DNA from: Thermohalobaculum sp039027855
Lineage (GTDB): Bacteria > Pseudomonadota > Alphaproteobacteria > Rhodobacterales > Rhodobacteraceae
DNA: 64,000 nucleotides
NCBI GenBank assembly: GCA_039027855.1
Contig: JBCCJI010000010.1
Coordinates: 1-64,000 of the forward strand
Direction: 5' to 3'
Position numbers and translations under genes: made by a program. Positions 8,421 through 15,927 of this stretch are shown piece by piece (within the stretch, counting starts at the first letter, position 1; each line of letters begins with the position of its first letter). The notes beneath the pieces were generated by a model that was not told where the DNA came from, searched no databases, and saw nothing but the letters and a program-made list of their open reading frames with translations.

Positions 8421-8714
8421 GCGGCCTGATGCCGGGGCCCGGCGCCGTTGGCAACGCCGACCGCGCAGCATCGAGGCACGAGTGCGCGCTGGCAACCTCC
8501 AGCGGCGTCACGCCGATGGCCCCTGGCACGCCAACATGGCAGCGAGGGCTCGCGCCGGGGCCCCGATGCCCCTACCTCTGCACTCGACACGCCGCCCGAG
8601 ACGCCGCCGCGATACCCAAGGATGACCGCCGATGAGCAATAAGCGCCGCCTAAGGGCGACCCCCGCGCCCATCCACGCAAGCGGCTGCATCGGCACGGTC
8701 AGGGGCGCAGGCTG

Positions 8715-10196
8715 ATGGCAGGCGGTAACCTCTGGCCCGATTTCTCGATCAGCGGCATGGCCGACGATGTCGTCGACGGGATCGAGCGGCTACGCGCCGA
8801 AGCGGGCGCGGCCTTCGAGAGTTCGGTCCGGATCGGGGTCACCGGTCTTTCGGGCGCGGGCAAGACGGTCTTCATCACCGCGCTGATCGCCAACCTGCTG
8901 TCGCGCGAACGGTTGCGGCGCTTCAAACCCGCCACCGACGGGCGCATCCGCGCGGCGCTGATCCGACCCCAACCCGACGACGACGTGCCGCGCTTTGCCT
9001 ACGAGACCCATCTCGGCGCGCTGCGATGCGAGCCGTCGAAATGGCCGGTGTCGACACGCTCGGTCAGCCAGCTGCGCCTGTCGCTCGCGCTCGCGCCGCG
9101 CGGTATCGTCGAGGGGATGACGGGCCTGATCGGCGAGGCGTTCGGCGGTCCGGGCTCGGGGCCGGTCGTCAACCTCGATATCGTCGACTATCCGGGCGAA
9201 TGGCTGCTCGATCTGCCGCTTATGGAGCTCGAATACGAGGCCTGGTCGGCGGGGGTGCTGGAAGCCGCTGCCAGCCCGGCGCGCGCTGCGGCTTCGGCGG
9301 CCTTTCGGTCCTTGCTCGCCGGTACCGATCCCGGCAGCGCCCATGACGAGACAGTGGCCGTCGGTCTCGCCGAGGCCTGGACCGCGCATTTGCAGGCAGG
9401 CCGGCAGGCGGGACTGTCGCTGCTGGCACCCGGGCGGTTCCTGCTGCCGGGCGATCTTGCGGGCTCGCCAATGCTCTCCTTTGCACCCCTGCCGCGACCG
9501 GAGAAGTCGCGCGGGCGCGGACGCGGCACGCTCTTCTACGAAATGCGCCGGCGCTATGACGCCTATCGGCGCAACGTCGTGAGGCCGTTCTTCCGCAACC
9601 ATTTCGCCCGGCTCGACCGCCAGGTGGTGCTGGTCGACCCGCTGCCGGCCCTGGAACGCGGCGCCGGCGCGCTCGCCGATCAGACCTCGGCGCTGGCGGC
9701 GATCCTGTCGGCTTTCAGGCACGGCCGGTCGGGCTGGCTCGACGTGCTGCTCGGCGGGCGGCGGATCGACCGGCTGCTGGTCGCGGCGACCAAGGCCGAC
9801 CGCCTGCACCACACCCAGCACGAGGCGCATGCGAAGCTGATCGACGCCATGCTGGCCGGCGCCGTCGGCCAGGCAAACTTCCGCGGCGCCAAGGTCGAGG
9901 CGTTGGCACTCGCCTCGATCAGGGCGACGACCGAGCATGAAGGGCGCGGCCCAAACGGCCCGGTGCCCATGGTGCGCGGTACCGATCTCGCCGGCCAAGC
10001 GGTCGCCCTGCACCCCGGTCGCCTGCCGGAGGACCCGGCAGCGTTCCTGGCCACTGCGACGCAGAACGCCCCACATGACCGGGGCGCGGGCGACTATCAG
10101 GCGCTGGATTTCCGGCCACCACCCTGGGGCGACGGCGCGCCGCCGCATCTGCGTCTGGACCGCGCGATAGACTTCCTGATCGGGGACCGCCTGTGA
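8715..10196 (+). CDS. ycjX: YcjX-family P-loop GTPase-like protein (DUF463)
   Basis: A 493-residue protein of the YcjX family. The Walker A motif GLSGAGKT is at residues 44-51 in the family-typical context VRIGVTGLSGAGKTVFITAL. Further family stretches are VVNLDIVDYPGEWLLDLPL, GTLFYEMRRRYDAYRR, VVLVDPLPALERG and LLVAATKADRLHHTQHEAH, a G4-like TKAD. In enterobacteria ycjX and ycjF belong to the phage-shock regulon, but no psp genes are visible here and the cellular role is not settled. The stop overlaps the GTG start of the next gene by four bases, so the two are translationally coupled. Confidence 0.9.
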   Translation: MAGGNLWPDFSISGMADDVVDGIERLRAEAGAAFESSVRIGVTGLSGAGKTVFITALIANLLSRERLRRFKPATDGRIRAALIRPQPDDDVPRFAYETHLGALRCEPSKWPVSTRSVSQLRLSLALAPRGIVEGMTGLIGEAFGGPGSGPVVNLDIVDYPGEWLLDLPLMELEYEAWSAGVLEAAASPARAAASAAFRSLLAGTDPGSAHDETVAVGLAEAWTAHLQAGRQAGLSLLAPGRFLLPGDLAGSPMLSFAPLPRPEKSRGRGRGTLFYEMRRRYDAYRRNVVRPFFRNHFARLDRQVVLVDPLPALERGAGALADQTSALAAILSAFRHGRSGWLDVLLGGRRIDRLLVAATKADRLHHTQHEAHAKLIDAMLAGAVGQANFRGAKVEALALASIRATTEHEGRGPNGPVPMVRGTDLAGQAVALHPGRLPEDPAAFLATATQNAPHDRGAGDYQALDFRPPPWGDGAPPHLRLDRAIDFLIGDRL

Positions 10197-11275
10197 CCGA
10201 GACCCGCGACAGACCGGCCGATAAAGCCTCGCGCGGCGCCGAAGGCCCCTTCGTCATCGCGCTCGACAGTCTGGCCGGACCGGGGCCCGCCGATGCGCCG
10301 GAGCCCGAAGACGACACCGCCGCCCAAGGCGCAGGACAGGCGCGTGGCACCCATGGTCGCACGCCCGGCGGGCGCCGCTCCACGGCCACGCGTCTCCTCA
10401 TCTGGGGCGCGGGCGGTCTCTTGTTGCTGGCCGGCGGTCTCTTCGTCGATGGTCTCGTGACGGCGCTCTTCGCCCGGGCAGCGGCGCTCGGCTGGATCGG
10501 GACGGCGCTCGCGGGCCTGTTGGCGCTCGGCCTTGGCGGCATCGTGCTGGTCGAACTGGCGGCGATGGGCCGCCTAAAACGTCTCGGCAGACTGCAGGCG
10601 CTGGCCGCGCGCGGGCGCGGAGGTGACCGAGCGGCGGCCGAGGCAGCGCTCGAAGGCCTCGACCGGTTGACCCGAGGCCGCGCGGTCGCCGCGCCGGGCC
10701 GCGCCGCGCTGGCGGCGGCGGCGGGCGATACCCCCGACCCGGTCGAGCGGCTGGCACTGGCTGACGAACTGCTCGTCACACCGCTCGATGTCGAGGCACG
10801 GCGCGTGGCCGAGCGCACCGCGCGGCTGGTGGCGGGCGCGACGGCGGTCATCCCGATGCCGCTCCTCGATATCGCCGTCGTCGGCATCGCCAGCCTCGGC
10901 ATGACCCGCCGCATCGCCAGCGTCTACGGCGGCATCGGCGGCGTGATCGGGACGATGCGGCTGATGCGCATGGTGGCGGGGCACCTGATCGCAACGGGCG
11001 CCGTGGCGGCGACTGACGACCTGCTTGATCCGGTCCTTGGGCACGGTGTCCTCGGCAGGGTCTCGCGCCGGCTGGGCGAGGCGGCGGTGAACGCCGCCCT
11101 GACCGCGCGCCTCGGTGCCGCCGCGCTCGAGGTCTGTCGCCCCATTCCGCCACGCCCAGATCACAAACCCCGCGCGCGCAGTTTGCTGAAGGGCGCACTC
11201 TTCGACTGGCGCGATGGCAGCGACACACTGCCGAGCCCCCACCGCGGCGAGGGCAGCAAGGATCAGCGCGACTGA
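10193..11275 (+). CDS. ycjF: YcjF-family inner-membrane protein (DUF697/TIGR01620)
   Basis: A 360-residue membrane protein that follows ycjX with a GTGA overlap. A disordered N-terminus of about 65 residues leads into two hydrophobic segments (LLIWGAGGLLLLAGGLFVDG and GTALAGLLALGLGGIVLVEL). The C-terminal DUF697-type region has VIPMPLLDIAVVGIASLGMT and GVIGTMRLMRMVAGHLIATG, which fit the YcjF/TIGR01620 family. The pair is widely conserved in proteobacteria and is thought to act together at the inner membrane. The tail after DWRDGSDTL is low in conservation. Function is inferred from family and coupling only. Confidence 0.85.
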   Translation: MTETRDRPADKASRGAEGPFVIALDSLAGPGPADAPEPEDDTAAQGAGQARGTHGRTPGGRRSTATRLLIWGAGGLLLLAGGLFVDGLVTALFARAAALGWIGTALAGLLALGLGGIVLVELAAMGRLKRLGRLQALAARGRGGDRAAAEAALEGLDRLTRGRAVAAPGRAALAAAAGDTPDPVERLALADELLVTPLDVEARRVAERTARLVAGATAVIPMPLLDIAVVGIASLGMTRRIASVYGGIGGVIGTMRLMRMVAGHLIATGAVAATDDLLDPVLGHGVLGRVSRRLGEAAVNAALTARLGAAALEVCRPIPPRPDHKPRARSLLKGALFDWRDGSDTLPSPHRGEGSKDQRD

Positions 11276-11467
11276 TGCTGCTGCCGCACCACCAGTCTTG
11301 AACTCCTGGAGGCATTCTGCTGACCGGGGGGGGGCCAGGTCGCAGGTCGCGTCAACGACCGGCGCGATCTGACCGTGCTCGGCACGGCATGAGTCGACCT
11401 TGCAGCCCCTGGCGACCAAAGCCGCCACAGGCAGGCTGACCGTCGTCATGCTGCAGACTCGGCGACC

Positions 11468-11504
11468 GCAAGACTCATCGCGGCGACCAGCCGCGATGCC
11501 GCTT
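11468..11504. repeat. 37-bp palindromic dispersed repeat, copy 1
   Basis: It contains the perfect stem ATCGCGGC (11477-11484), loop GACCA, and GCCGCGAT (11490-11497). A second copy at 30067-30103 differs at only two of 37 positions. This copy lies in a tail-to-tail intergenic space, 13 bases beyond the end of the minus-strand gene. The surrounding 240 bases hold a run of nine Gs (11326-11334) and no gene I can support. Confidence 0.85.
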
Positions 11505-11516
11505 GGCAGAGCCTGC

Positions 11517-12491
11517 CTACAGCCGTTTGCAGACCATGGGCGCGTCGCCGCTCCGCTCGAGCCGGGCACTGTCGCCGGTGACCAGGAACTGCAAGCCGTG
11601 GGCATTGGCGACAAAACGTGCGCCCGCGGGGGCCTGCACCCGTGCCAGCGCGAAATCCTCGCCATCGAGCCTCAGCGCCATGAAACCCCCATGCCCTGCC
11701 GCCCGGTCGGCCGCGACAAAGCTCGCGTGCACCGCCTCCTCCAACCCCTGGCAGCCGAAGGCGAAGGGCCCGACCGAGGCCGCGCCTTCGGGATCGCGCG
11801 CAGCCTCATGCGCCGAGCGGAGTGCACCGATGCGCAGCACATGCGTATCGCGCAGGCAATGCTGCATCATCCGGCCCATCTGCCGGCACTTGTCGCGCCA
11901 GCCCATCCAGGCGCGTTGTTCCCATCGCAGGGTCCGTGCCGCCTCCGACCGTCGCTCCAACCCGTCATGGGCAAGGCGGAAGAGCCGGCCAACCTCGCGG
12001 TCCAGCGAGGCAAGCGAGGGCAACTGGCAGATGAGCCGCTCGGTCACCGTCTTGATCGCCGTGCAATCGAAGCCGGCACCGCTGTTGAACGGCGCCGCCC
12101 CCTCGCGGAGCGCCGAGCGGCGCACCCAGCCCTCGAGCCCCGCATGGCTGACCCGGCACCAGTTGCTCTCCCCAATGGCGCCCTCCCCAAAGGCGCTCTG
12201 CTCTCGAGCGCCCTTCTCGGCATCGCCTGTGAAGGCACAGCCGAGGTTGACGATCCCGTCGGTGCCACCGGGCAAGCGTGCGACCAGCGGTGCCGATTGC
12301 TCGGGCGCATGCCTGAGCGTCGCAAGCGGGATCGCGCCGTGGATGCGGAAATGGTCGGGGCCAGCCGTCCGCCCCTCCGCCACCGTCACTGCCGCCGCTG
12401 TCGCCAGCGTGATCGCCAGCATGGGCAGCATCAGAGCCGCGAATAACGCATGCAGCTCGCGCCGCTGCCGCATCACCGTCACATCAGGCAT
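11517..12491 (-). CDS. Exported SH3-like / LprI (DUF1311) / MliC protein, putative lysozyme inhibitor
   Basis: A 324-residue exported protein with a hydrophobic signal (LFAALMLPMLAITLATAAAV). Three parts follow. An SH3-like region has ATLRHAPEQSAPLVARLPGG...NWCRVSHAGLEGWVRRSAL. An LprI/DUF1311 module (about 140-225) has FDCTAIKTVTERLICQ, SLDREVGRLF, EQRAWMGWRDKC and CLRDTHVLRIGAL. A C-terminal MliC-like module has FGCQGLEEAVHASF, FMALRLDGEDFALARVQA, ARFVANAHGLQFLVTGDSA and MVCKR. LprI and MliC domains are each associated with inhibition of lysozyme. ATG 12491 is the first start; an ATG six codons on would also serve. A much longer open frame running back through rimP is not real. The activity is inferred from the domains. 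Confidence 0.8.
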   Translation of the reverse strand: MPDVTVMRQRRELHALFAALMLPMLAITLATAAAVTVAEGRTAGPDHFRIHGAIPLATLRHAPEQSAPLVARLPGGTDGIVNLGCAFTGDAEKGAREQSAFGEGAIGESNWCRVSHAGLEGWVRRSALREGAAPFNSGAGFDCTAIKTVTERLICQLPSLASLDREVGRLFRLAHDGLERRSEAARTLRWEQRAWMGWRDKCRQMGRMMQHCLRDTHVLRIGALRSAHEAARDPEGAASVGPFAFGCQGLEEAVHASFVAADRAAGHGGFMALRLDGEDFALARVQAPAGARFVANAHGLQFLVTGDSARLERSGDAPMVCKRL

Positions 12492-12566
12492 GGCAAAGCC
12501 CCGCGTGTTTCCCCTCGTGAGGCGAGCTAGTGCGGAACCGCGCGCCAACCGCTCTGCCTTGAAACT

Positions 12567-12616
12567 GATCCGGCGCGATCCGGCGCGATCCGGCGCGATC
12601 CGGCGCGATCCGGCGG
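12567..12616. repeat. 10-bp tandem repeat GATCCGGCGC, five units
   Basis: Units begin at 12567, 12577, 12587, 12597 and 12607; the last ends in G instead of C. The period is close to one helical turn. The array lies in the divergent space between the exported inhibitor-like gene and the rimP leader, so it could hold binding sites or simply be a slippage array. Confidence 0.9.
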
Positions 12617-12668
12617 GCAACCCTTGCGCTCGGCGCCCTTGAGGCGTAATTGGAGAGAACATCGCGGT

Positions 12669-12728
12669 GGCCTTGCCGGCTGGCGAGGCCCAACGGGCAT
12701 GTCGGCGGGCCGCGCGGTCCGCTTTTTT
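12669..12728 (+). promoter_or_regulatory. rimP leader with two stem-loops, the second terminator-like (attenuator candidate)
   Basis: The first stem pairs GGCCTTGCC with GGCGAGGCC around the loop GGCT (12669-12690). The second pairs GCGGGCC (12705-12711) with GGTCCGC (12716-12722) around GCGC and is followed by TTTTTT (12723-12728), a good intrinsic terminator. It lies 48 bases upstream of rimP and points into it. Known in this operon class is autoregulation through NusA at the leader; that this hairpin takes part is inference. Confidence 0.65.
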
Positions 12729-12776
12729 GTTTCGGCGCGCGGGCAGTCCTGCCGCGCCACCCGTGATGGAGCGAGC

Positions 12777-13403
12777 ATGGCAAACCTGGTGGCCAAGGCC
12801 CCGATCGACCAGCGACTGGCCCGGATCATCGGCCCCACCGTCGAGGCGATGGGCTATGGCCTCGTCCGCCTGCGCCTGATGGGCGGGCGCAAGGCGACCC
12901 TGCAGATCATGGCCGAGCGGCCCGACGGCAGCATGGAGGTCGAGGACTGCGCCAAGCTCTCGCGCGCCGTCTCGGCCGTGCTGGATGTCGAAGACCCGAT
13001 CAAGGACGGCTACACGCTCGAGGTCTCCTCGCCCGGCATCGACCGCCCGCTGACCCGGATCGAGGATTTCGACCGCTGGGATGGCTTTGAGGCGAAGCTG
13101 GAGACCGAGGACCTGATCGAGGGGCGCAAACGCTTCAAAGGCATCCTGGCCGGTGTCGAAGGGGGCGAGGTGCTGATCGAGATCGAGGAAGGCACCATCG
13201 GGCTTGAGTTCGACTGGCTGTCGGACGCCAAGCTGGTCCTGACCGACGATCTGGTGACCGAAAGCCTGCGCCGCGGCGGCAAGTCCGGACAGCCCGAGTT
13301 CGACGAAACCGCCTTCGACGAGATCGTCGAGACCGCAGACGACGACGAGACCGAGCAAGACACTGCGCGCGAGACGCCGCGCTATAACGGGAGTGACGCC
13401 TGA
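12777..13403 (+). CDS. rimP: Ribosome maturation factor RimP
   Basis: Assists assembly of the 30S ribosomal subunit. The 208 residues contain the family motifs MGYGLVRLRLMGGRKATLQI, MEVEDCAKLSRAVSAVLDVE, YTLEVSSPGIDRPLTRIEDF, and a C-terminal SH3-like part (FKGILAGVEGGEVLIEIEEG, DAKLVLTDDLV). An acidic tail of about 40 residues follows, longer than in E. coli. ATG 12777 follows GGAGCG; the frame is open far upstream but codes for nothing recognisable there. Its stop overlaps the nusA start (TGATG). This is the usual first gene of the rimP-nusA-infB operon. Confidence 0.95.
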   Translation: MANLVAKAPIDQRLARIIGPTVEAMGYGLVRLRLMGGRKATLQIMAERPDGSMEVEDCAKLSRAVSAVLDVEDPIKDGYTLEVSSPGIDRPLTRIEDFDRWDGFEAKLETEDLIEGRKRFKGILAGVEGGEVLIEIEEGTIGLEFDWLSDAKLVLTDDLVTESLRRGGKSGQPEFDETAFDEIVETADDDETEQDTARETPRYNGSDA

Positions 13404-15082
13404 TGGTCAGTGCGAACCGCCTGGAACTGCTGCAGATCGCCGACGCCGTCGCGCGCGAGAAGCTGATCGACCGCGAGCTGGTGCTGGAGGCGATGGAAGA
13501 CAGCCTCGGCAAGGCGGCGCGCTCGCGCTACGGCGCCGAATACGACATCCGCGCCTTCATCGACCGCAAGTCGGGCGAGATCCAGATGTCGCGCGCGCTG
13601 GAGGTGGTCGAGGAGGTGGAGAACTACTTCACCGAGATCAGCCTCGAAGAAGCGCGCCTCAAGAACCCCGAGGCGGAGGTCGGCGACTTCATCACCGAAC
13701 CGCTGCCGAGCCAGGAGTTCGGCCGGATCGCCGCCCAGACCGCCAAGCAGGTCATCGTGCAAAAGGTCCGCGACGCCGAGCGCGAGCGCCAATACGAGGA
13801 GTTCAAGGACCGCGTCGGCGAGATCATCAACGGCACGGTCAAGCGGGTCGAATACGGCAACGTCATCGTCGATCTCGGCCGAGCCGAGGGGATCATCCGC
13901 CGCGATCAGCTGATCCCGCGCGAGGCTTACCGGGTGGGCGACCGCATCCGCGCCTATGTCCGCGACGTGCGCGCCGAAACCCGCGGCCCGCAGATCTTCC
14001 TGAGCCGCACCGCGCCCGAATTCATGGCAAAGCTCTTCGGCATGGAAGTGCCCGAGATCTACGACGGTCTGGTCGAGATTAAGGCGGTCGCCCGCGACCC
14101 CGGCAGCCGCGCCAAGATCGGCGTGGTCAGCTACGACAACTCGATCGACCCGGTCGGCGCCTGCGTCGGCATGCGCGGCAGCCGCGTGCAGGCCGTCGTC
14201 AGCGAGCTGCAGGGCGAGAAGATCGACATTATCCCCTTCGTCGAGGATGCCGCCGCCTTCATCGTCTCGGCGCTGCAGCCAGCCGAAGTGGTCAAGGTCG
14301 TGATGGACGAGGATGCCCAGCGCATCGAGGTCGTGGTGCCGGACGAGCAGCTGTCCCAGGCCATCGGCCGGCGCGGTCAGAACGTGCGCCTCGCCAGCCA
14401 GCTGACCGGCTGGGACATCGACATCATGACCGAGGCCGAGGAATCGGAGCGCCGCCAGCAGGAGTTCAACGAACGCTCGGCGATGTTCATCGAGGCGCTG
14501 GATGTCGACGAGATGGTCGCCCAGCTGCTGGTGGCCGAAGGGTTCACAAGCCTCGAGGAAGTCGCCTTCGTCGAGCTGGAGGAACTGACCGCCATCGACG
14601 GTTTCGACGACGAGACCGCCGAAGAGCTGCAGCTGCGCGCCCGCGACCGGCTGGAGGAGGCCAACCAGCAGGCACTCGCCAAGGCGCGCGAGCTGGGGCT
14701 TGAGGACGATCTGGCCGGGTTCGAGGGCCTGACGCCGCAGATGCTGGTGGTGCTGGCCGAGGACGGGATCACCGATCTGCCCGAGTTCGCCCGCTGCGCC
14801 GATTTCGAACTGGCCGGCGGCTATGTCGAGGGGCCGGACGGCAAGCGGGTTAAGGAAGACGGGCTGCTCGAGAGCTTCGAGCTGTCGGCCGAGGAAGCGC
14901 TGTTCCTGATCATGCGCGCGCGTCTCGCCGTCGGCATGATCGACGAGGAGGAGTTCGAGGCCGTGACCAACCCGCCCGCCGAAGAAATCCCCGGCGAGGG
15001 TGAGGCGGCCGAGGAGGGCGAGGTGGCGATCGACTACGACCGCCTCTCGGCGGAGGACGTCTTCCGGAAGTCGCCGGCATAA
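13403..15082 (+). CDS. nusA: Transcription termination/antitermination factor NusA
   Basis: Binds RNA polymerase and nascent RNA and modulates pausing, termination and antitermination. The 559 residues show the N-terminal polymerase-binding domain (LELLQIADAVAREKLID, VLEAMEDSLGKAARSRYG), the S1 domain (INGTVKRVEYGNVIVDLGRAEG), and two KH domains (DPVGACVGMRGSRVQAVVSE and QLSQAIGRRGQNVRLASQL). The C-terminal region carries the helical repeats seen in proteobacterial NusA (ALDVDEMVAQLLVAEGFTSL...IDGFDDETAEELQLRA) and an acidic end. It overlaps rimP by one base and is followed by the ylxR/L7Ae gene 86 bases on. Confidence 0.97.
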   Translation: MVSANRLELLQIADAVAREKLIDRELVLEAMEDSLGKAARSRYGAEYDIRAFIDRKSGEIQMSRALEVVEEVENYFTEISLEEARLKNPEAEVGDFITEPLPSQEFGRIAAQTAKQVIVQKVRDAERERQYEEFKDRVGEIINGTVKRVEYGNVIVDLGRAEGIIRRDQLIPREAYRVGDRIRAYVRDVRAETRGPQIFLSRTAPEFMAKLFGMEVPEIYDGLVEIKAVARDPGSRAKIGVVSYDNSIDPVGACVGMRGSRVQAVVSELQGEKIDIIPFVEDAAAFIVSALQPAEVVKVVMDEDAQRIEVVVPDEQLSQAIGRRGQNVRLASQLTGWDIDIMTEAEESERRQQEFNERSAMFIEALDVDEMVAQLLVAEGFTSLEEVAFVELEELTAIDGFDDETAEELQLRARDRLEEANQQALAKARELGLEDDLAGFEGLTPQMLVVLAEDGITDLPEFARCADFELAGGYVEGPDGKRVKEDGLLESFELSAEEALFLIMRARLAVGMIDEEEFEAVTNPPAEEIPGEGEAAEEGEVAIDYDRLSAEDVFRKSPA

Positions 15083-15168
15083 TGGCTGCCAGCGTGCCAG
15101 CAAGACGGCAGACAGACCAAATGTCAGCCATGTAACCAGGGAGCCAGCATCAGGTGGAGGCCGCGGTC

Positions 15169-15927
15169 GTGACCAGGGGAGGCAAGCGCGAGCGCCCCGC
15201 AGTGCCGGAGAGGCGCTGCGTGGCAACGGGCGAAAGCCAGCCGCGCGCGGGGCTGATCCGCTTCGTGCTGGCGCCTGACGGCGCCACGGTCGTGCCCGAT
15301 CTAGCGGGCCGGTTGCCGGGACGCGGCGCCTGGCTGACAGCGGACCGTGCGGCGGCGGACAAGGCCGAGAAGAAACGGCTCTTCAGCCGGGCCTTCCGCC
15401 GTCAGGTCAGTGCCCCCGATGGATTGGCCGATCTGCTGGAGAGCCTGTTGGTACAGCGGCTGAGCGACACGCTCGCGCTGGCGCGCAAGGCCGGCCAGGC
15501 GGTGACGGGATTCGAAAAGGTGCGGGCGCGCCTGCGCGATGGCGGCACCGCGGTGCTGATCACCGCCAGCGATGCCGCCGAGGATGGTGCCCAAAAGCTG
15601 CGAAAACTGGCCGGAAACCGCCCATGCATGGCCGTTTTGACCGGATCGGAATTGGGTTTGGCATTCGGGCGAGAGTTTGCCATACATGCCGCGCTCGACG
15701 CGGGCGGACTCGCCGACCGCGCCCTCGAAGAAGCCGGACGATTGGCCGGCTTCCGGGATGGAGGCGGGACGACAGCGGCCGGAGGGGCCGTGAAGACGAC
15801 CGGCAGGCAGGCTGCGATGGACGGAGAACCGCGCGTTGACGACGTGCCGCGCGGCAGCCCCGACCGACCAACCGTTGAGACAACGACCAAGACTGGGGGC
15901 ATCCGGCCCTCGAAGGATGATGGATGA
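15169..15927 (+). CDS. YlxR/L7Ae-type RNA-binding protein
   Basis: A 252-residue fusion typical of alphaproteobacteria between nusA and infB. The N-terminal YlxR (DUF448) domain has RPAVPERRCVATGESQPRAG, LIRFVLAPDG and LPGRGAWLTADRAAADKA. The C-terminal half is L7Ae-like: LARKAGQAVTGFEKVRARLR, AVLITASDAAEDGAQKLRKL and NRPCMAVLTGSELGLAFGRE. Both domains bind RNA; a role in ribosome or RNase P RNA binding is suggested for relatives. GTG 15169 was chosen over GTG 15154 because GGAGG at 15156-15160 is eight bases upstream. The C-terminal 60 residues are low-complexity. The stop overlaps the infB ATG by four bases. Confidence 0.88.
   Translation: MTRGGKRERPAVPERRCVATGESQPRAGLIRFVLAPDGATVVPDLAGRLPGRGAWLTADRAAADKAEKKRLFSRAFRRQVSAPDGLADLLESLLVQRLSDTLALARKAGQAVTGFEKVRARLRDGGTAVLITASDAAEDGAQKLRKLAGNRPCMAVLTGSELGLAFGREFAIHAALDAGGLADRALEEAGRLAGFRDGGGTTAAGGAVKTTGRQAAMDGEPRVDDVPRGSPDRPTVETTTKTGGIRPSKDDG

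Noticed and set aside
8715..11275. ycjX-ycjF as a new defence or stress system
   Set aside because: The pair is widely conserved in proteobacteria and already described as a family; nothing unusual in the coding parts.
12567..12616. 10-bp repeats as a CRISPR-like or coding repeat
   Set aside because: No spacers, far too short, and located in a divergent promoter region.
11517..13358. 613-codon frame extending the exported inhibitor gene back through rimP
   Set aside because: The part beyond 12491 is antisense to rimP and has no motif; a signal peptide begins near 12491.
13382..15226. 614-codon minus-strand frame
   Set aside because: Complete antisense shadow of nusA, composed of Asp, His and Leu-rich sequence.
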